Below, piece by piece: positions 30,801-39,566 of a stretch of DNA of 64,000 nt. Position numbers and translations under genes: made by a program. Position 1 is the stretch's first letter. Each line of letters starts with the position of its first letter. The stretch spans positions 1,984,001-2,048,000 of the forward strand of contig JAPFFF010000010.1 in assembly GCA_039105265.1 (NCBI GenBank). Direction: 5' to 3'. The notes beneath the pieces are model-generated. The model was not told the DNA's origin and made no database searches. It was given only the letters and a program-made list of their open reading frames with translations. This DNA comes from Tritrichomonas musculus (taxonomy: Eukaryota; Parabasalia; Tritrichomonadida; Tritrichomonadidae).

Positions 30801-31999
30801 CCTGTCCAATTTTTCCCATCCCATATTAATTCCCAAGTGTGCCTAAATAAATAGTCCTTGAACCTAAATACCATATTCAATGATAAATCATAATCTTTAT
30901 CTATATCCCATCTCATACAATAATAATTAGATTCTTCATATACTTTTGATGGTCTATATAAATATAATTGATCTGATTCTTTTAATGTAAAATATTTAGA
31001 GTCAGTAGAAGGAGTTGATATCTCATTATTCATAACCTTGTAGTCTACTACTTTTGCATTATATTCTTGTCTAAATATTTCTAATAGTTCATAATCAATA
31101 TCAATATCTATCTTATTTCCATCAGGGTCTACTATGGCATCTTCTGCTAATGTACGAGCATAAGCAATAGGAACTGGGTCATTACCCGATAATTTGATCA
31201 TAATATATTCAAATCCATTAAAGAGTTTTTCAGCGATTGGACATATTACATACAAAACTGCAAGAGCTCCGATAGAAACTGCTGCACCACCCAAGACGAA
31301 AGCTATTATTGTAATCCTCAACATATGAGGACAATTTTCCCAATATGTTCCTCTACCATCATTATCTTCACCTGTAAAGAATAAATATGTATCATTACCA
31401 AACTTCTTAACTCCATTCCATAAAGCTATAAATGGTCTTTTAATTAACTTCCAAGCGTTTCCCCAGAATACTTCCCATGATGTACATGCTACATTAACTT
31501 CTTTATATCCTTTCTTCTTCAACTCATCAACTGTTTTAGTAGTTGGTGTGATTTCCTTAAAACCCTCTAGCATTTCTTCAAAGTCAGGGTCTATTTCACC
31601 AACAAAATTTTCTATTTCACTATCATAGTTAGTTACTTTAAATACTATATTTTCTTCTTTTATCTCCCCTGTAAGTGCGTCTTTTACGTTTCGATACCCT
31701 TCAAACACAATACATTTAAAATGAGACCAGAGAAAATAATATATATTATATAATGTTTTCAGGGTTTGAATAAAGGCGTAATCGATTGTTTTATAGGTTA
31801 ATTTAAAAGACATCTTAGCAAGATATAGAGTAGTCGAAATTATATTATACAATAAGCCTTTTATCCATCCAATTGTCTTTTTACTATATAACCAATACTT
31901 AGATACATTGATTGTGAGTTCTTCAGGGGCATTATTAACTGGAATCTTATTTGTTATCAAATTCTTTAATTCATCAGTAGTGGGAATTTCATAAACCAT
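27896..31999 (-). CDS. Giant Maverick surface-type protein with transmembrane and glycine-rich segments
   Basis: About 1,367 residues from the ATG at 31999. The frame is open further upstream, but there it runs through the Pro-Thr repeat DNA in another frame, so the later start is preferred. Order: aromatic-rich amphipathic region (~40-130), one strong transmembrane helix (ITIIAFVLGGAAVSIGALAVLYVICP), a beta-rich domain with HTWELIWDGKNWTGNNCQ, a TDLNIYSSKIIWADNIMTM block, a hydrophobic helix, a long poly-Gly stretch, three degenerate RDIEQLS/LEDIADLT repeats, and a C-terminal coiled coil. It is paralogous to 24455-27868. Probably a virion surface or envelope-like protein; function inferred. 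Confidence 0.8.
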   Translation of the reverse strand: MVYEIPTTDELKNLITNKIPVNNAPEELTINVSKYWLYSKKTIGWIKGLLYNIISTTLYLAKMSFKLTYKTIDYAFIQTLKTLYNIYYFLWSHFKCIVFEGYRNVKDALTGEIKEENIVFKVTNYDSEIENFVGEIDPDFEEMLEGFKEITPTTKTVDELKKKGYKEVNVACTSWEVFWGNAWKLIKRPFIALWNGVKKFGNDTYLFFTGEDNDGRGTYWENCPHMLRITIIAFVLGGAAVSIGALAVLYVICPIAEKLFNGFEYIMIKLSGNDPVPIAYARTLAEDAIVDPDGNKIDIDIDYELLEIFRQEYNAKVVDYKVMNNEISTPSTDSKYFTLKESDQLYLYRPSKVYEESNYYCMRWDIDKDYDLSLNMVFRFKDYLFRHTWELIWDGKNWTGNNCQNVFTAKISYMNNNSGAPAIIIKKNELIGKWIKGTIKEDLTDDDNYAHILKDYLTNWRVVKKDGTILNVGTTAVFDPSSSGTFTQDGNKYEQARMYVDAPSGLKEEDGLYVYADLNINGNITELKWDCHPEHCINSGVMHTYGSNPCLESFNYQREKRHSIKIIEGFNHKSIRIYMEKELFEFDVKVNPFNIILQEQFYEVEPDPRNCSTISTDLNIYSSKIIWADNIMTMRRDLNVVGGITDILQYDYALLKQTVDNLAEQMRIQAMYNEYTDSIKQGISVANTILNILASVVSIAGVLSTLNMSNNSVNINTYQTTPFPGPGGNGGGGGGGGGGYPGDGGSGFQGKFLVNVDLKADKMTMERFLPTTTTVQIPVAGAISTFSATQVVLSTTHALTQLGNAIATLGSNVLNFFRNRPDTNGTETLNINSSSITITDNDTDNATNTITTTEQSLVRTHREVQPQVVTDETDEIRTDITVPQTTMTNTASTTIALRNQVPVIDIAGTQYTLEDIADLTREERNALVANHPDILRIQYHGREWFNVYDLFYNDQLIIHNNVFQRRTLIRPADIEMTDRIHRATDNNWSIEWDGTTYTARDIEQLSMQDRLNLPFVQNGDIGLEPYLNDQTMEAWINIIDHRGETIDPIVATIDYSAPTTANISGGQVRFVGINSQIEVNANGVRYQHYDLVATTDTWTVPGTTPAITARMIEQMSDEQRGELMDNIYSHGNLLAFNDTLDETTGEEITQVLYNGNVVATIDRRRLHVINIVNGVIEMYQQDGVISATTQVIMGAVGYVARRFLHGQWQFVRHHPGDAAAIAGVAAEAYVANRIGLFNIPSWFRRNDNPETLAEEDVLEKILAWAYHEETDDEPELEITMKDADKMMVSFDTCINIAKTYRDTLKGTIAFMCEKIKELENKHPLEDIDMTAYITKAEVKEMIDQKDAYIDTLETRLATLEKKCANIE

Positions 32000-32030
32000 A
32001 TCATCTTGGTTAACTAACTCATTTGGTGGC

Positions 32031-33161
32031 TCAGTTGGAGTAGGTAGGCGTAGGCGTAGGTGTAGGCGTAGGTTCAGGTGTAGGAGTAGGTTCAGGTGTA
32101 GGTTCAGGTGTTGTTTCATCAATTTCTATTTTAACCTCATGTATTTCAGGTTCACCAGTTGTTTTATTAATTAAGCACATAGAAGTATTCCCACCTGTTA
32201 AGTTCAAGAGGGTCTCATAAGATATAGTTTGATCATTTAACGCATCTATCCATTTAGTAATATTAGCAGCTGTTGTATTTGTTTTATTAACAAAGTCTTT
32301 CATGTTAGTTATGTTAGTCTCATTGACATCATAGGTAGTTTCATTAGTAGTTTCATTAACCTTTTCATCAACATATTTAACAGGTTCTACCTCAGTAAAA
32401 TTAACAGTATTATTTGCTATCCATTTAGATATATTTTCATTACTTGTACTTATATCTTGTATTATAGCGTCCATACTTTCTGGTTTCTTGTCCTCCGTTT
32501 CATAAGTTAAGGCTTGAGTAGTTTTATCTACATGTTCAACAATTATTTTTAAATCAGATAGTTTAGACCAATCAATACTAGGTGCAATTGCATTATTTAC
32601 ATCATCTATATTTTTAATCATTAAGTTCATTACATTTAGCATACCTTGATGATTCTGTGTAAGTGCTTCTATTAGTTTCTTGTGTGTACTAACATCATAT
32701 GATTCTGTTATTATTTCTTTATCATTTACCTCACCTGTAAAATAGTTTAATGTAGCACCAGGTGCAATACCAGAATCTACGTCATCCTTCATTTTAGCTA
32801 GAAAGGTATGTAAATTAGTAGCACTATCTCGTAGTCTTTCATAGAGCTTATTGAAGCTTGCACAATATTGTATTTTTGGTGTCAGTGTACCGTCAGTATT
32901 CCATGTATAAATACCTTTCCCTGCCATAAGATTAAGCGCACCAAAGTTTTCGAATCCATTTTTTTCGAAATAATCACCAACTATTTTTTCATCTATTTCA
33001 GCTTTGTTGTAGATACAATTAAATTGCACCATTTCGCCAGGTTCAATAGTGTTTTCAATGTTTAGTCGTTTACCATCTTCTTCATCAATAGTGATTTCTA
33101 TATCATTTGATTTGAGTTTATATGCTTCCTTGCTCTTTGCAGAATACAGTGCCAAAGACAT
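32031..33161 (-). CDS. Maverick protein with Pro/Thr-rich stalk
   Basis: 376 residues from the ATG at 33161 (MSLALYSAKS). A small beta-rich N-terminal domain is followed by helical, Thr/Asn-rich repeats with a recurring spaced pattern (ISKWIANNTVNFTEV, ITKWIDALNDQTI) and a C-terminal run of PEPTPTP units. Similar PT runs occur in the 45886-47208 protein. PT stalks are common in extracellular or virion fibre proteins. Whether it acts alone or with the next gene (starting 32 bases downstream) is not clear. It diverges from 33180 with only 18 bases between start codons. Confidence 0.65.
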   Translation of the reverse strand: MSLALYSAKSKEAYKLKSNDIEITIDEEDGKRLNIENTIEPGEMVQFNCIYNKAEIDEKIVGDYFEKNGFENFGALNLMAGKGIYTWNTDGTLTPKIQYCASFNKLYERLRDSATNLHTFLAKMKDDVDSGIAPGATLNYFTGEVNDKEIITESYDVSTHKKLIEALTQNHQGMLNVMNLMIKNIDDVNNAIAPSIDWSKLSDLKIIVEHVDKTTQALTYETEDKKPESMDAIIQDISTSNENISKWIANNTVNFTEVEPVKYVDEKVNETTNETTYDVNETNITNMKDFVNKTNTTAANITKWIDALNDQTISYETLLNLTGGNTSMCLINKTTGEPEIHEVKIEIDETTPEPTPEPTPTPEPTPTPTPTPTYSN

Positions 33162-33179
33162 TTTATCAGAAATTAAATT
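33162..33179. promoter_or_regulatory. 18-bp divergent promoter gap
   Basis: Only 18 bases separate the ATGs at 33161 (minus) and 33180 (plus). Any promoters must overlap the coding regions or each other. The gap is TTTTATCAGAAATTAAATTA-like AT sequence. Confidence 0.4.
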
Positions 33180-33911
33180 ATGTTGTATAGTGTTCAGAGT
33201 CAACCAGGTAATTACAATACGGTAAGACTTAATATTGATATCCCATGGAAATGTCCATACGTGAAGTACTATGTTTCATCTATTAATACCAAAGCCAACA
33301 TATTGATGACAACTGCGGAAGATTATTTAATATTTGAAACAGCTAATGATGAGGTACGAATTGATTTCGAGGAGATGTATACCTATTCATTTGGATATCT
33401 AGTCAAATTTCTAAATTCTCGTCAGACTACTATCACCTTCAAGAATATCAATAACAGAACCATATCATTAACATCTACTGAAAATATTACATTCAAGGAA
33501 GGAAGTCATAGAGCAAAATTGATTACTGGTTTGTTCAACTGCAAGGAATTTGATGTAAAAGCTAATGAAGAAAAAAATGTACCTGATCTACCTATACTTG
33601 ATTTTGCCAATAAGTTGTATTTAGTTTCATTACAGGGGGTAGCAACTCATTCATCAATTGGAGACCAAGAATATACCCCAAGCATCCTAGCAAACATTGA
33701 CACAATGATAATGGATCAAGAGGCAATGATAGTTAACTATGACATGACTAAGCCAATAAAAATAAAAGTTAATACGGATTCATTAAAATATTTGGAAATG
33801 AGATTAGTTGATTTCATGTTTCAACCAGTAATATTAAAATCTCCTCTCTTCATTACCTTAAAAATAAAACCAAGCCAAGAGGCTGATATATATGACATCC
33901 TTACTAAATGA
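33180..33911 (+). CDS. Candidate single jelly-roll minor capsid (penton-like) protein
   Basis: 243 residues, almost all beta-prone with few helices. The C-terminal block LKYLEMRLVDFMFQPVILKS, then PLFITLKIKP, resembles the last strands of Polinton and virophage minor capsid proteins, which end in a similar LxxRLxDxxxxPxxLxxPLxLTLxI pattern. Length fits the PX/penton class (about 200-300 residues). The assignment rests on pattern memory, not a search. It could instead be a fibre base protein. Its stop overlaps the end of the convergent 33904-34227 gene by eight bases. Confidence 0.45.
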   Translation: MLYSVQSQPGNYNTVRLNIDIPWKCPYVKYYVSSINTKANILMTTAEDYLIFETANDEVRIDFEEMYTYSFGYLVKFLNSRQTTITFKNINNRTISLTSTENITFKEGSHRAKLITGLFNCKEFDVKANEEKNVPDLPILDFANKLYLVSLQGVATHSSIGDQEYTPSILANIDTMIMDQEAMIVNYDMTKPIKIKVNTDSLKYLEMRLVDFMFQPVILKSPLFITLKIKPSQEADIYDILTK

Positions 33912-34227
33912 TAGCTCTGGGACAATGATATTGGATATAAGTCCTAATAATATATATCATTTCATTCACATTCCCAACAAAGTACTCATTACCTATAAAT
34001 GCTGTTCCATCTCTTGTTGTTGCTCTCTTATAATTTTCTTCAAATATTGTTATTAATTCTTTTTCCACTTTTACTGAATCACTTACTGCTTCAATTATAT
34101 ATACTTCGCTGTCTTTTGGATATTGTCCCATTCTTGTTGCAATCTTATTTGTTCTACCAATTTTGTATACAGGTTGATTAGAATAAGAAAATTCCCTTTC
34201 ACGAATCAAATATATGTATTCTACCAT
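33904..34227 (-). CDS. GIY-YIG-type (T5orf172-like) nuclease domain protein
   Basis: 107 residues. The start YIYLIREREF...VYKIGRTNK is the T5orf172/MUG113 form of the GIY-YIG fold, followed by ATRMGQYPKDSEVYIIEAV and VEKELITIFEENYK with the family's conserved Glu. Such small proteins are common in large DNA viruses. A role in DNA processing or in competition with related elements is inferred. Confidence 0.7.
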   Translation of the reverse strand: MVEYIYLIREREFSYSNQPVYKIGRTNKIATRMGQYPKDSEVYIIEAVSDSVKVEKELITIFEENYKRATTRDGTAFIGNEYFVGNVNEMIYIIRTYIQYHCPRAII

Positions 34228-34282
34228 TTTAGGGTTAATAAATATTTAGCGTGATATTTTTTTATTTCTTATTTACACTTAA

Positions 34283-37200
34283 ATGACATACCTCTTTGAT
34301 ATATCAGTTGACCTCTATTCGACTGCAAGAACGGAAGCAAGAAAAGAGTATAAGCAAAGGGTGAAAGACGTAAGAGACAAACGAAAGTTCAAGAAATATT
34401 TGAAAGAATTCATGACCAAGGCTAAGAAAGAAATATCATTTGACATAGATATAGGTGATGATGAAGATAAGAGACTTGCTTTCACTGAAACATTAAGACA
34501 ATTACACAAAGAGAACAAGAAGAATATAGTAGTAAAAAGCGAATCATTAGGTGGTGAGGAATACAAATGGTTTACACTTTCCAAGGCACGAAGATTAGAT
34601 TCAACAATAGGACATATATCAGGGACAATAGACTTGAATGATGACTGTTCAGACAATAATCCTTGGGTTGGCAATGTATTCATCCCTGCAAAATACCAGT
34701 TGCTCTTCATTAAAAATAGAAAGAGAGGCAAGCAAACATCATTCACTATTAATAAAGAAGATAATAAAGGTAAGTTGTATGAAGAAGAAGTTGAAGTCGA
34801 CGAAGATTATCGCGATAATCCAGAAGGTGGATTCTTCCCTTATATTAATCTCTCTGATTTAGACTTATCACAGTACCAAATATTCAAGACAGTTGATAAG
34901 AAGAACTATAAAGACAATTGTTTGGTATATGCTTGCATTCAGTCTGGAGTATTCACTGATGAGGAAATTAATTATTTACGCTTTATGGTCAAGACTAGGT
35001 TAATCCCCAATAACTTGATATACGATATAGCCAAGCAGTTTAAATGCCATTTTGTTGTAAGAAGGATTGATGAGAAATATGATGAAAGAAGCCAACTACA
35101 AATAAAAATAGATACAAGAAAGAGACCATGGGCCAAAGAGTTTGACCGAATTGTTGACTTATTACTGTACAAGAACCATTACATGATATATAAACCCCTA
35201 AATGGTGTTAAACCTATGGCAATATTTCGCAAGCTATTTAAAGAAGGAAAGTTCAGGGAGATAAAGAACTGTGAAATGAATATCTTAGCAACGAATGAAT
35301 ACAACTCTCACTTAGCGGATTATACAGACCTTGAATATGATCCTGAATTGTGCTGTAAACTAATAGATTCATCAGAGACGAAAAAGGAGAGAGAGTGGAG
35401 TAGGATTTATTATTCTGATTTTGAAACTAATACCACTGTATCACCCCATATGCCTTATCTAAATATTACTGTGTACAGGACCAAAGAGTTAATTCATAAA
35501 ATGATATTTGATGGGGAGAATATTGCTGACAGATTACTAAAGTCATTGGAGAACAATTCTCTCATTTACTTCCATAACCTTAAATATGATGCTTGTTTCT
35601 TTATAAATACTCCTGGATGGGATGTACAAATAACAGAGAGAAGTGGAACGATTCTGCAAATAGTCATGACAAAGTATAAACCTAACAAGAGATTAACTTT
35701 CCGCAATAGCTACTCTATCATCCCTGCTGCATTAGCTTCATTTGGTAAGATGTTTCAGTTACCAGTTCATAAAGAGGTAATGGCATATAAAATATATACT
35801 GAAAGGAACATAAATAGGAAAACTGTCTCTGCGCTTGAATTTCAACTACAGTATTACTTAGAGAACCAAGACAAGAAACCATTGACACAGATAAAACAAG
35901 ACTGGAAGCAATTAATAGATAATGCAAAAGCTTGTGGTGCATATGTTGGAGGAGCTATTGATATTATGAAGTATGCCATCTATTATTGCAAACTGGATTG
36001 CATAGTATTGATGAAGGGAGTAGAGAAATTTAATAGAGATCTGGTAGAAGTATTTAAGCAGACGAAGACAAAGATGCTTGATGTCCATAACTTTATATCC
36101 ATTAGCTCTATTGGCTACTATTATGCATATAAATTTGGTTGCTTTGATGGGTGTTATCAACTTAGTGGTAAACCACAAAACTTCATTCAGAGATGCGTTA
36201 GTGGAGGTAGAACAATGACAGCTAATAATGAAAAGCAATATATAGAGGAAAGGATACAAGATTTTGATGCAGTCAGTTTATATCCTAGTGCAATGAGTAT
36301 TATGTCTGGTGTACCTAAAGGAGTGCCAGAAGTAATTCGCCTGGAGGCCTCAGGTACTAATCGTGCGGGCCCATCGGATATGTTTACGAAAGAATTATTA
36401 GATTTTGATCAGTTCTTCATTGAAATCAATATCAAGAAGATCAAGTGCAAGGCTGACAAACCATATAAATTTGGTCAAATATTTAGTAGGAATGATCAAG
36501 GGTCAAAAATATTTAACAACAACCCCATCAACAATTATTACATAGACAAGAGAGCTTTTATGGACTTGATGGAGTTTTATGATTTCGATTATGAGTTTAT
36601 TAGAGGATATTACTTTGACAAAGGATTCAACAACAAGATTAATGTATTTATAGAGAAATTGTTCAATCTAAGAAGGAGATACCAAGATGCTAACAATCCA
36701 TTGCAACAAACCATTAAACTACTTCTTAATTCTATTTACGGAAAATCTATCCTAAAGGCAACAACAACTGAAACTAAATGCATACCAAAAGATAAAGCCA
36801 TTAAATATATATGGAAGAACTATAATTACATAACAGAGGTGATAGAGAACAAGTCAATTGATAATGTATATGTTAAGAAGGTTAAACCAATAAACAGTCA
36901 TTTTAATTTACCTCATTTTGGTGCTAGTGTCTTGTCATGGAGCAAACATTTAATGAATAGGGTAATGAGTACAGCTGAGCAAAATGGAATAGACATCTAC
37001 TATACTGATACAGATAGCGTACACGTTAGAGAAATAGATGTACCAAGGATAGCTGAGGTGTTCAAGAAAAAATATGGGAAGGAGTTGATTGGTAAGAAGA
37101 TGACACAGTTTCATTGTGACTTTGATTCGTTTAATGGTGCTGTCGGTAGTGTTCATTCCAGGAAATTAATAGCATTAGGAAAGAAAAGTTACTTAGATAT

Positions 37201-37435
37201 CCTAGTTGATGAAAAAGGTAATGAAGGCTATCACATTAGATTAAAAGGAATACCAAAACAAGTTATCCTGAACAAAGCAAAAAGAATGGGTATAACAATT
37301 GAGCAACTATATGAGAAACTTTATGATGGAGAGGAAATTACATTTAACCTCCTTGATGGTGCTAATTGCTTCAGAAAGAGTAGTTCTTATCAACAAGTAA
37401 ATCTTCCTGTGTTTGAACGAAGAATCAAATTCTAA
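34283..37435 (+). CDS. polB: Protein-primed type DNA polymerase B of the Maverick
   Basis: 1,050 residues from an ATG in TTAAATG context. The 3'-5' exonuclease region has YYSDFETNT (~residue 376) and the HNLKYDACFF and YCKLDCIVLM motifs. The polymerase domain has DFDAVSLYPSAM (motif A, ~660), LLLNSIYGKS (motif B, ~815) and YYTDTDS (motif C, ~907). The N-terminal ~350 residues are charged and could hold the terminal-protein function. It replicates the element from its inverted-repeat ends. A two-tier hairpin lies 25 bases after the stop codon. Confidence 0.95.
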   Translation: MTYLFDISVDLYSTARTEARKEYKQRVKDVRDKRKFKKYLKEFMTKAKKEISFDIDIGDDEDKRLAFTETLRQLHKENKKNIVVKSESLGGEEYKWFTLSKARRLDSTIGHISGTIDLNDDCSDNNPWVGNVFIPAKYQLLFIKNRKRGKQTSFTINKEDNKGKLYEEEVEVDEDYRDNPEGGFFPYINLSDLDLSQYQIFKTVDKKNYKDNCLVYACIQSGVFTDEEINYLRFMVKTRLIPNNLIYDIAKQFKCHFVVRRIDEKYDERSQLQIKIDTRKRPWAKEFDRIVDLLLYKNHYMIYKPLNGVKPMAIFRKLFKEGKFREIKNCEMNILATNEYNSHLADYTDLEYDPELCCKLIDSSETKKEREWSRIYYSDFETNTTVSPHMPYLNITVYRTKELIHKMIFDGENIADRLLKSLENNSLIYFHNLKYDACFFINTPGWDVQITERSGTILQIVMTKYKPNKRLTFRNSYSIIPAALASFGKMFQLPVHKEVMAYKIYTERNINRKTVSALEFQLQYYLENQDKKPLTQIKQDWKQLIDNAKACGAYVGGAIDIMKYAIYYCKLDCIVLMKGVEKFNRDLVEVFKQTKTKMLDVHNFISISSIGYYYAYKFGCFDGCYQLSGKPQNFIQRCVSGGRTMTANNEKQYIEERIQDFDAVSLYPSAMSIMSGVPKGVPEVIRLEASGTNRAGPSDMFTKELLDFDQFFIEINIKKIKCKADKPYKFGQIFSRNDQGSKIFNNNPINNYYIDKRAFMDLMEFYDFDYEFIRGYYFDKGFNNKINVFIEKLFNLRRRYQDANNPLQQTIKLLLNSIYGKSILKATTTETKCIPKDKAIKYIWKNYNYITEVIENKSIDNVYVKKVKPINSHFNLPHFGASVLSWSKHLMNRVMSTAEQNGIDIYYTDTDSVHVREIDVPRIAEVFKKKYGKELIGKKMTQFHCDFDSFNGAVGSVHSRKLIALGKKSYLDILVDEKGNEGYHIRLKGIPKQVILNKAKRMGITIEQLYEKLYDGEEITFNLLDGANCFRKSSSYQQVNLPVFERRIKF

Positions 37436-37460
37436 AAATCTTCATCTTATTTTTGGTTTG

Positions 37461-37496
37461 GGTTAACAGGTTAGATCTAACCCTATTTTTCTAACC
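37461..37496 (+). other. Two-tier hairpin after the polymerase gene
   Basis: Identical to the GGTTA-type copies in the nested element. It sits 25 bases after the polB stop and 45 bases before the next plus-strand gene, a position suited to transcript end formation or processing. Confidence 0.75.
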
Positions 37497-37541
37497 TTTA
37501 TTTTTTTAGTTAATTTTTTATCTTTCATTTACATAAACCTA

Positions 37542-38561
37542 ATGATAGCGCAAACAAATACACAAGCTCAAGCCGACTTCAATGTTAATGAATATCTTGT
37601 TGACCTAATACCTAAACCAATATCTGATGTAAATGGGAAAGTTGATAAGTATTATGATATTCATGGAAACCCTATTAAGCCTCTTGTGGAAGTTAGTTGT
37701 GAGAAGGAATTAAACACAAAGAGAATGATTATGAGGGATTTGCTAACCAATAACTATAATCCTGATGCTTATGATGTTAAGTTTGAGCACAACAATAAAT
37801 ATATCAAAGACGTTTTCACTATGATTTCAAGTCTTCCAAAGATAATGCCAATATCACAGACAAAACCATTTGAACCAATATTTAATGAAATAGAAGTATT
37901 AAAGACAGATAGTGCAGAACTTAAGAAGTTTCTACGTAAAATGAATGTACAGTTTGTTGGTTATTATTGTGACCACAATGCTATGAATGAGAAGTGCGAT
38001 AAAGTAGTGATGAGTACAAGTGAACTTTTGGAGAGTGAAGACTTTGAGAAATATAAAGAGTTTATTGAAAGATACGCTAACTGTATATATGATGTATTCT
38101 GTTATTACTGGTATGATATGGAAAACAATAATAATCATGAGAGCTTAAGAAGTAAGGTTAATGAATTTCATATTGATTACAATACCTTATTGAAGCTTAG
38201 ATGCTGTATTACGAGGATTAATACTAAAATATTTAATATCAATTCAAGTTCCAATAAACGTTGCAGTAAGTGTGAGGCCAAACAGAGATTATATGAATAT
38301 ACTTTGCGTGAAGTTCAACGTATGAGAGCTGAACAGGAAGAAATCGATAGGCAGTTTGATGAGTCTGATTACGATTTAGCCAAGTTTATGCAGAACAATT
38401 ATCCAAGCATTGATAGATTATTGTTAAAGGATGTTCAGCAGAGATATGCCAAAGAGTTTGGACAGAAATTAACATTTGCACAATTAACAGAAAAGATTGA
38501 ACAGACAGGCAAATGGAAGATAACAAAGGTTCATAACATTATGTATGTGAGTAAATTGTAA
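37542..38561 (+). CDS. Maverick protein of unknown function with paired cysteines and coiled coil
   Basis: 339 residues. The middle has clustered Cys (YYCDHNAMNEKCDK and CSKCEAKQ), which could bind zinc. A charged helix (LREVQRMRAEQEEIDRQF) follows. The C-terminal ~60 residues (LLLKDVQQRYAKEFGQKLTF...KWKITKVHNIMYVSKL) look like a winged-helix DNA-binding end, as seen in viral primase and D5-type proteins. Its place directly after the polymerase suggests a replication role. That is inference; no family was firmly recognised. Confidence 0.6.
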   Translation: MIAQTNTQAQADFNVNEYLVDLIPKPISDVNGKVDKYYDIHGNPIKPLVEVSCEKELNTKRMIMRDLLTNNYNPDAYDVKFEHNNKYIKDVFTMISSLPKIMPISQTKPFEPIFNEIEVLKTDSAELKKFLRKMNVQFVGYYCDHNAMNEKCDKVVMSTSELLESEDFEKYKEFIERYANCIYDVFCYYWYDMENNNNHESLRSKVNEFHIDYNTLLKLRCCITRINTKIFNINSSSNKRCSKCEAKQRLYEYTLREVQRMRAEQEEIDRQFDESDYDLAKFMQNNYPSIDRLLLKDVQQRYAKEFGQKLTFAQLTEKIEQTGKWKITKVHNIMYVSKL

Positions 38562-38562
38562 A

Positions 38563-38598
38563 GGTTAGAAAAATAGGGTTAGAACTAACCTGTTAACC
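38563..38598 (-). other. Two-tier hairpin between convergent genes, copy A
   Basis: It begins two bases after the stop of 37542-38561. Arms GGTTA/TAACC, inner loop GAAC. Confidence 0.75.
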
Positions 38599-38652
38599 CA
38601 AGGACCAAAAATACTAAAAAAATCATCTTATATTTTTGTTTATCAGATGACT

Positions 38653-38693
38653 GTGAATGGTTAGAAAAATAGGGTTAGAACTAACCTGTTCAC
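38653..38693 (-). other. Two-tier hairpin between convergent genes, copy B
   Basis: The inner GGTTAGAACTAACC is kept. The outer GGTTA/TAACC pair is replaced by GTGAA (38653-38657) with TTCAC (38689-38693). It lies just past the stop of the minus-strand gene 38727-38981. Confidence 0.65.
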
Positions 38694-38726
38694 CCAAACC
38701 AAAAATAAGATGAAGGTTTTTTGTTT

Positions 38727-38981
38727 TCATGCTTCTTTCTTCTCAGCAGTAACCATTTCAGCAATTTTCTTCAATTCCTCTAACTCTTGCTTCTTTCTTT
38801 GTCTATATTCTTTTTGTTGTTGTCGTCTGGCTTCAAGTCTTTCTTCAGGGGTATTATATTTACTCTTCCTGCCTCTTTTCGGAGTATCCATTGACGTCAG
38901 ATTCTCACTTGACTTCGATTTGGACAATTTCTTTATTACTTCTGTTTTCTTGAATTGGTTTAGATCTATTTTACTCGTCAT
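38727..38981 (-). CDS. Small basic, bZIP-like Maverick protein
   Basis: 84 residues. A basic patch PKRGRKSKY with AT-hook flavour is followed by LEARRQQQKEYRQRKKQELEEL, a basic region leading into a short heptad. It looks like a small DNA-binding regulator or packaging protein. No family assignment is certain. Confidence 0.55.
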   Translation of the reverse strand: MTSKIDLNQFKKTEVIKKLSKSKSSENLTSMDTPKRGRKSKYNTPEERLEARRQQQKEYRQRKKQELEELKKIAEMVTAEKKEA

Positions 38982-39010
38982 TTTGATAAAAATAAAAAAA
39001 CAAATAATAA

Positions 39011-39538
39011 TTACATATTAACTGCATACTTAAGACAAAGATGATATTTGTTAACTAATTCATTATATTCTTTGTTATATACTTGTTTGAAATCAGTACA
39101 TACTTCTCCATTATCATTTACTATCTTAATGGAATCTATCTTACGTATTGGATTAGCTTTCCCTGCACAACAACCTACATCCTCATCAAGACTTATTTCT
39201 ACCACCTCCGCCTTAATAATTGTTTTAATTATATTAGATAAGGCAGTAACAGGGACAATTATACAATTCTTTGATATTAAGTTGGATAATAATGCTTTGT
39301 CCTGGTCTAACAATATTTTTGCATACGTTTCAAGTATCACGTACTTAACATCCTTTGCTTCTTCTTCTTGATTCTCTTCTAATTCAACATTACGAGTGAT
39401 AACAATTTCTTCTTTTCCATCATCCCTTTTGTTTATAATAATATTATTATTTATATTGCTTGTTGACTGAGCTGCTGCTTGAGGTTCTAATGAAACGTTC
39501 GCGTTAACTCCGGCATTGTTGGATCTCTTCTTTATCAT
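39011..39538 (-). CDS. Maverick protein of unknown function
   Basis: 175 residues. A low-complexity N-terminus (NNAGVNANVSLEPQAAAQST) is followed by an acidic stretch and a compact alpha/beta C-terminal half (DVKYVILETYAKILLDQDKA, IIVPVTALSNIIKTI). It is co-directional with its neighbours and separated by 28-29 bases on each side. No family recognised. Confidence 0.55.
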   Translation of the reverse strand: MIKKRSNNAGVNANVSLEPQAAAQSTSNINNNIIINKRDDGKEEIVITRNVELEENQEEEAKDVKYVILETYAKILLDQDKALLSNLISKNCIIVPVTALSNIIKTIIKAEVVEISLDEDVGCCAGKANPIRKIDSIKIVNDNGEVCTDFKQVYNKEYNELVNKYHLCLKYAVNM

Positions 39539-39566
39539 TTCCTTTCGAAAAAAAGTTGATAATCAA

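Noticed and set aside
32000-32122. Upstream extension of the 27896-31999 gene
   Set aside because: It reads the Pro-Thr repeat DNA in another frame, giving Leu/His/Arg filler; the ATG at 31999 is a better start.
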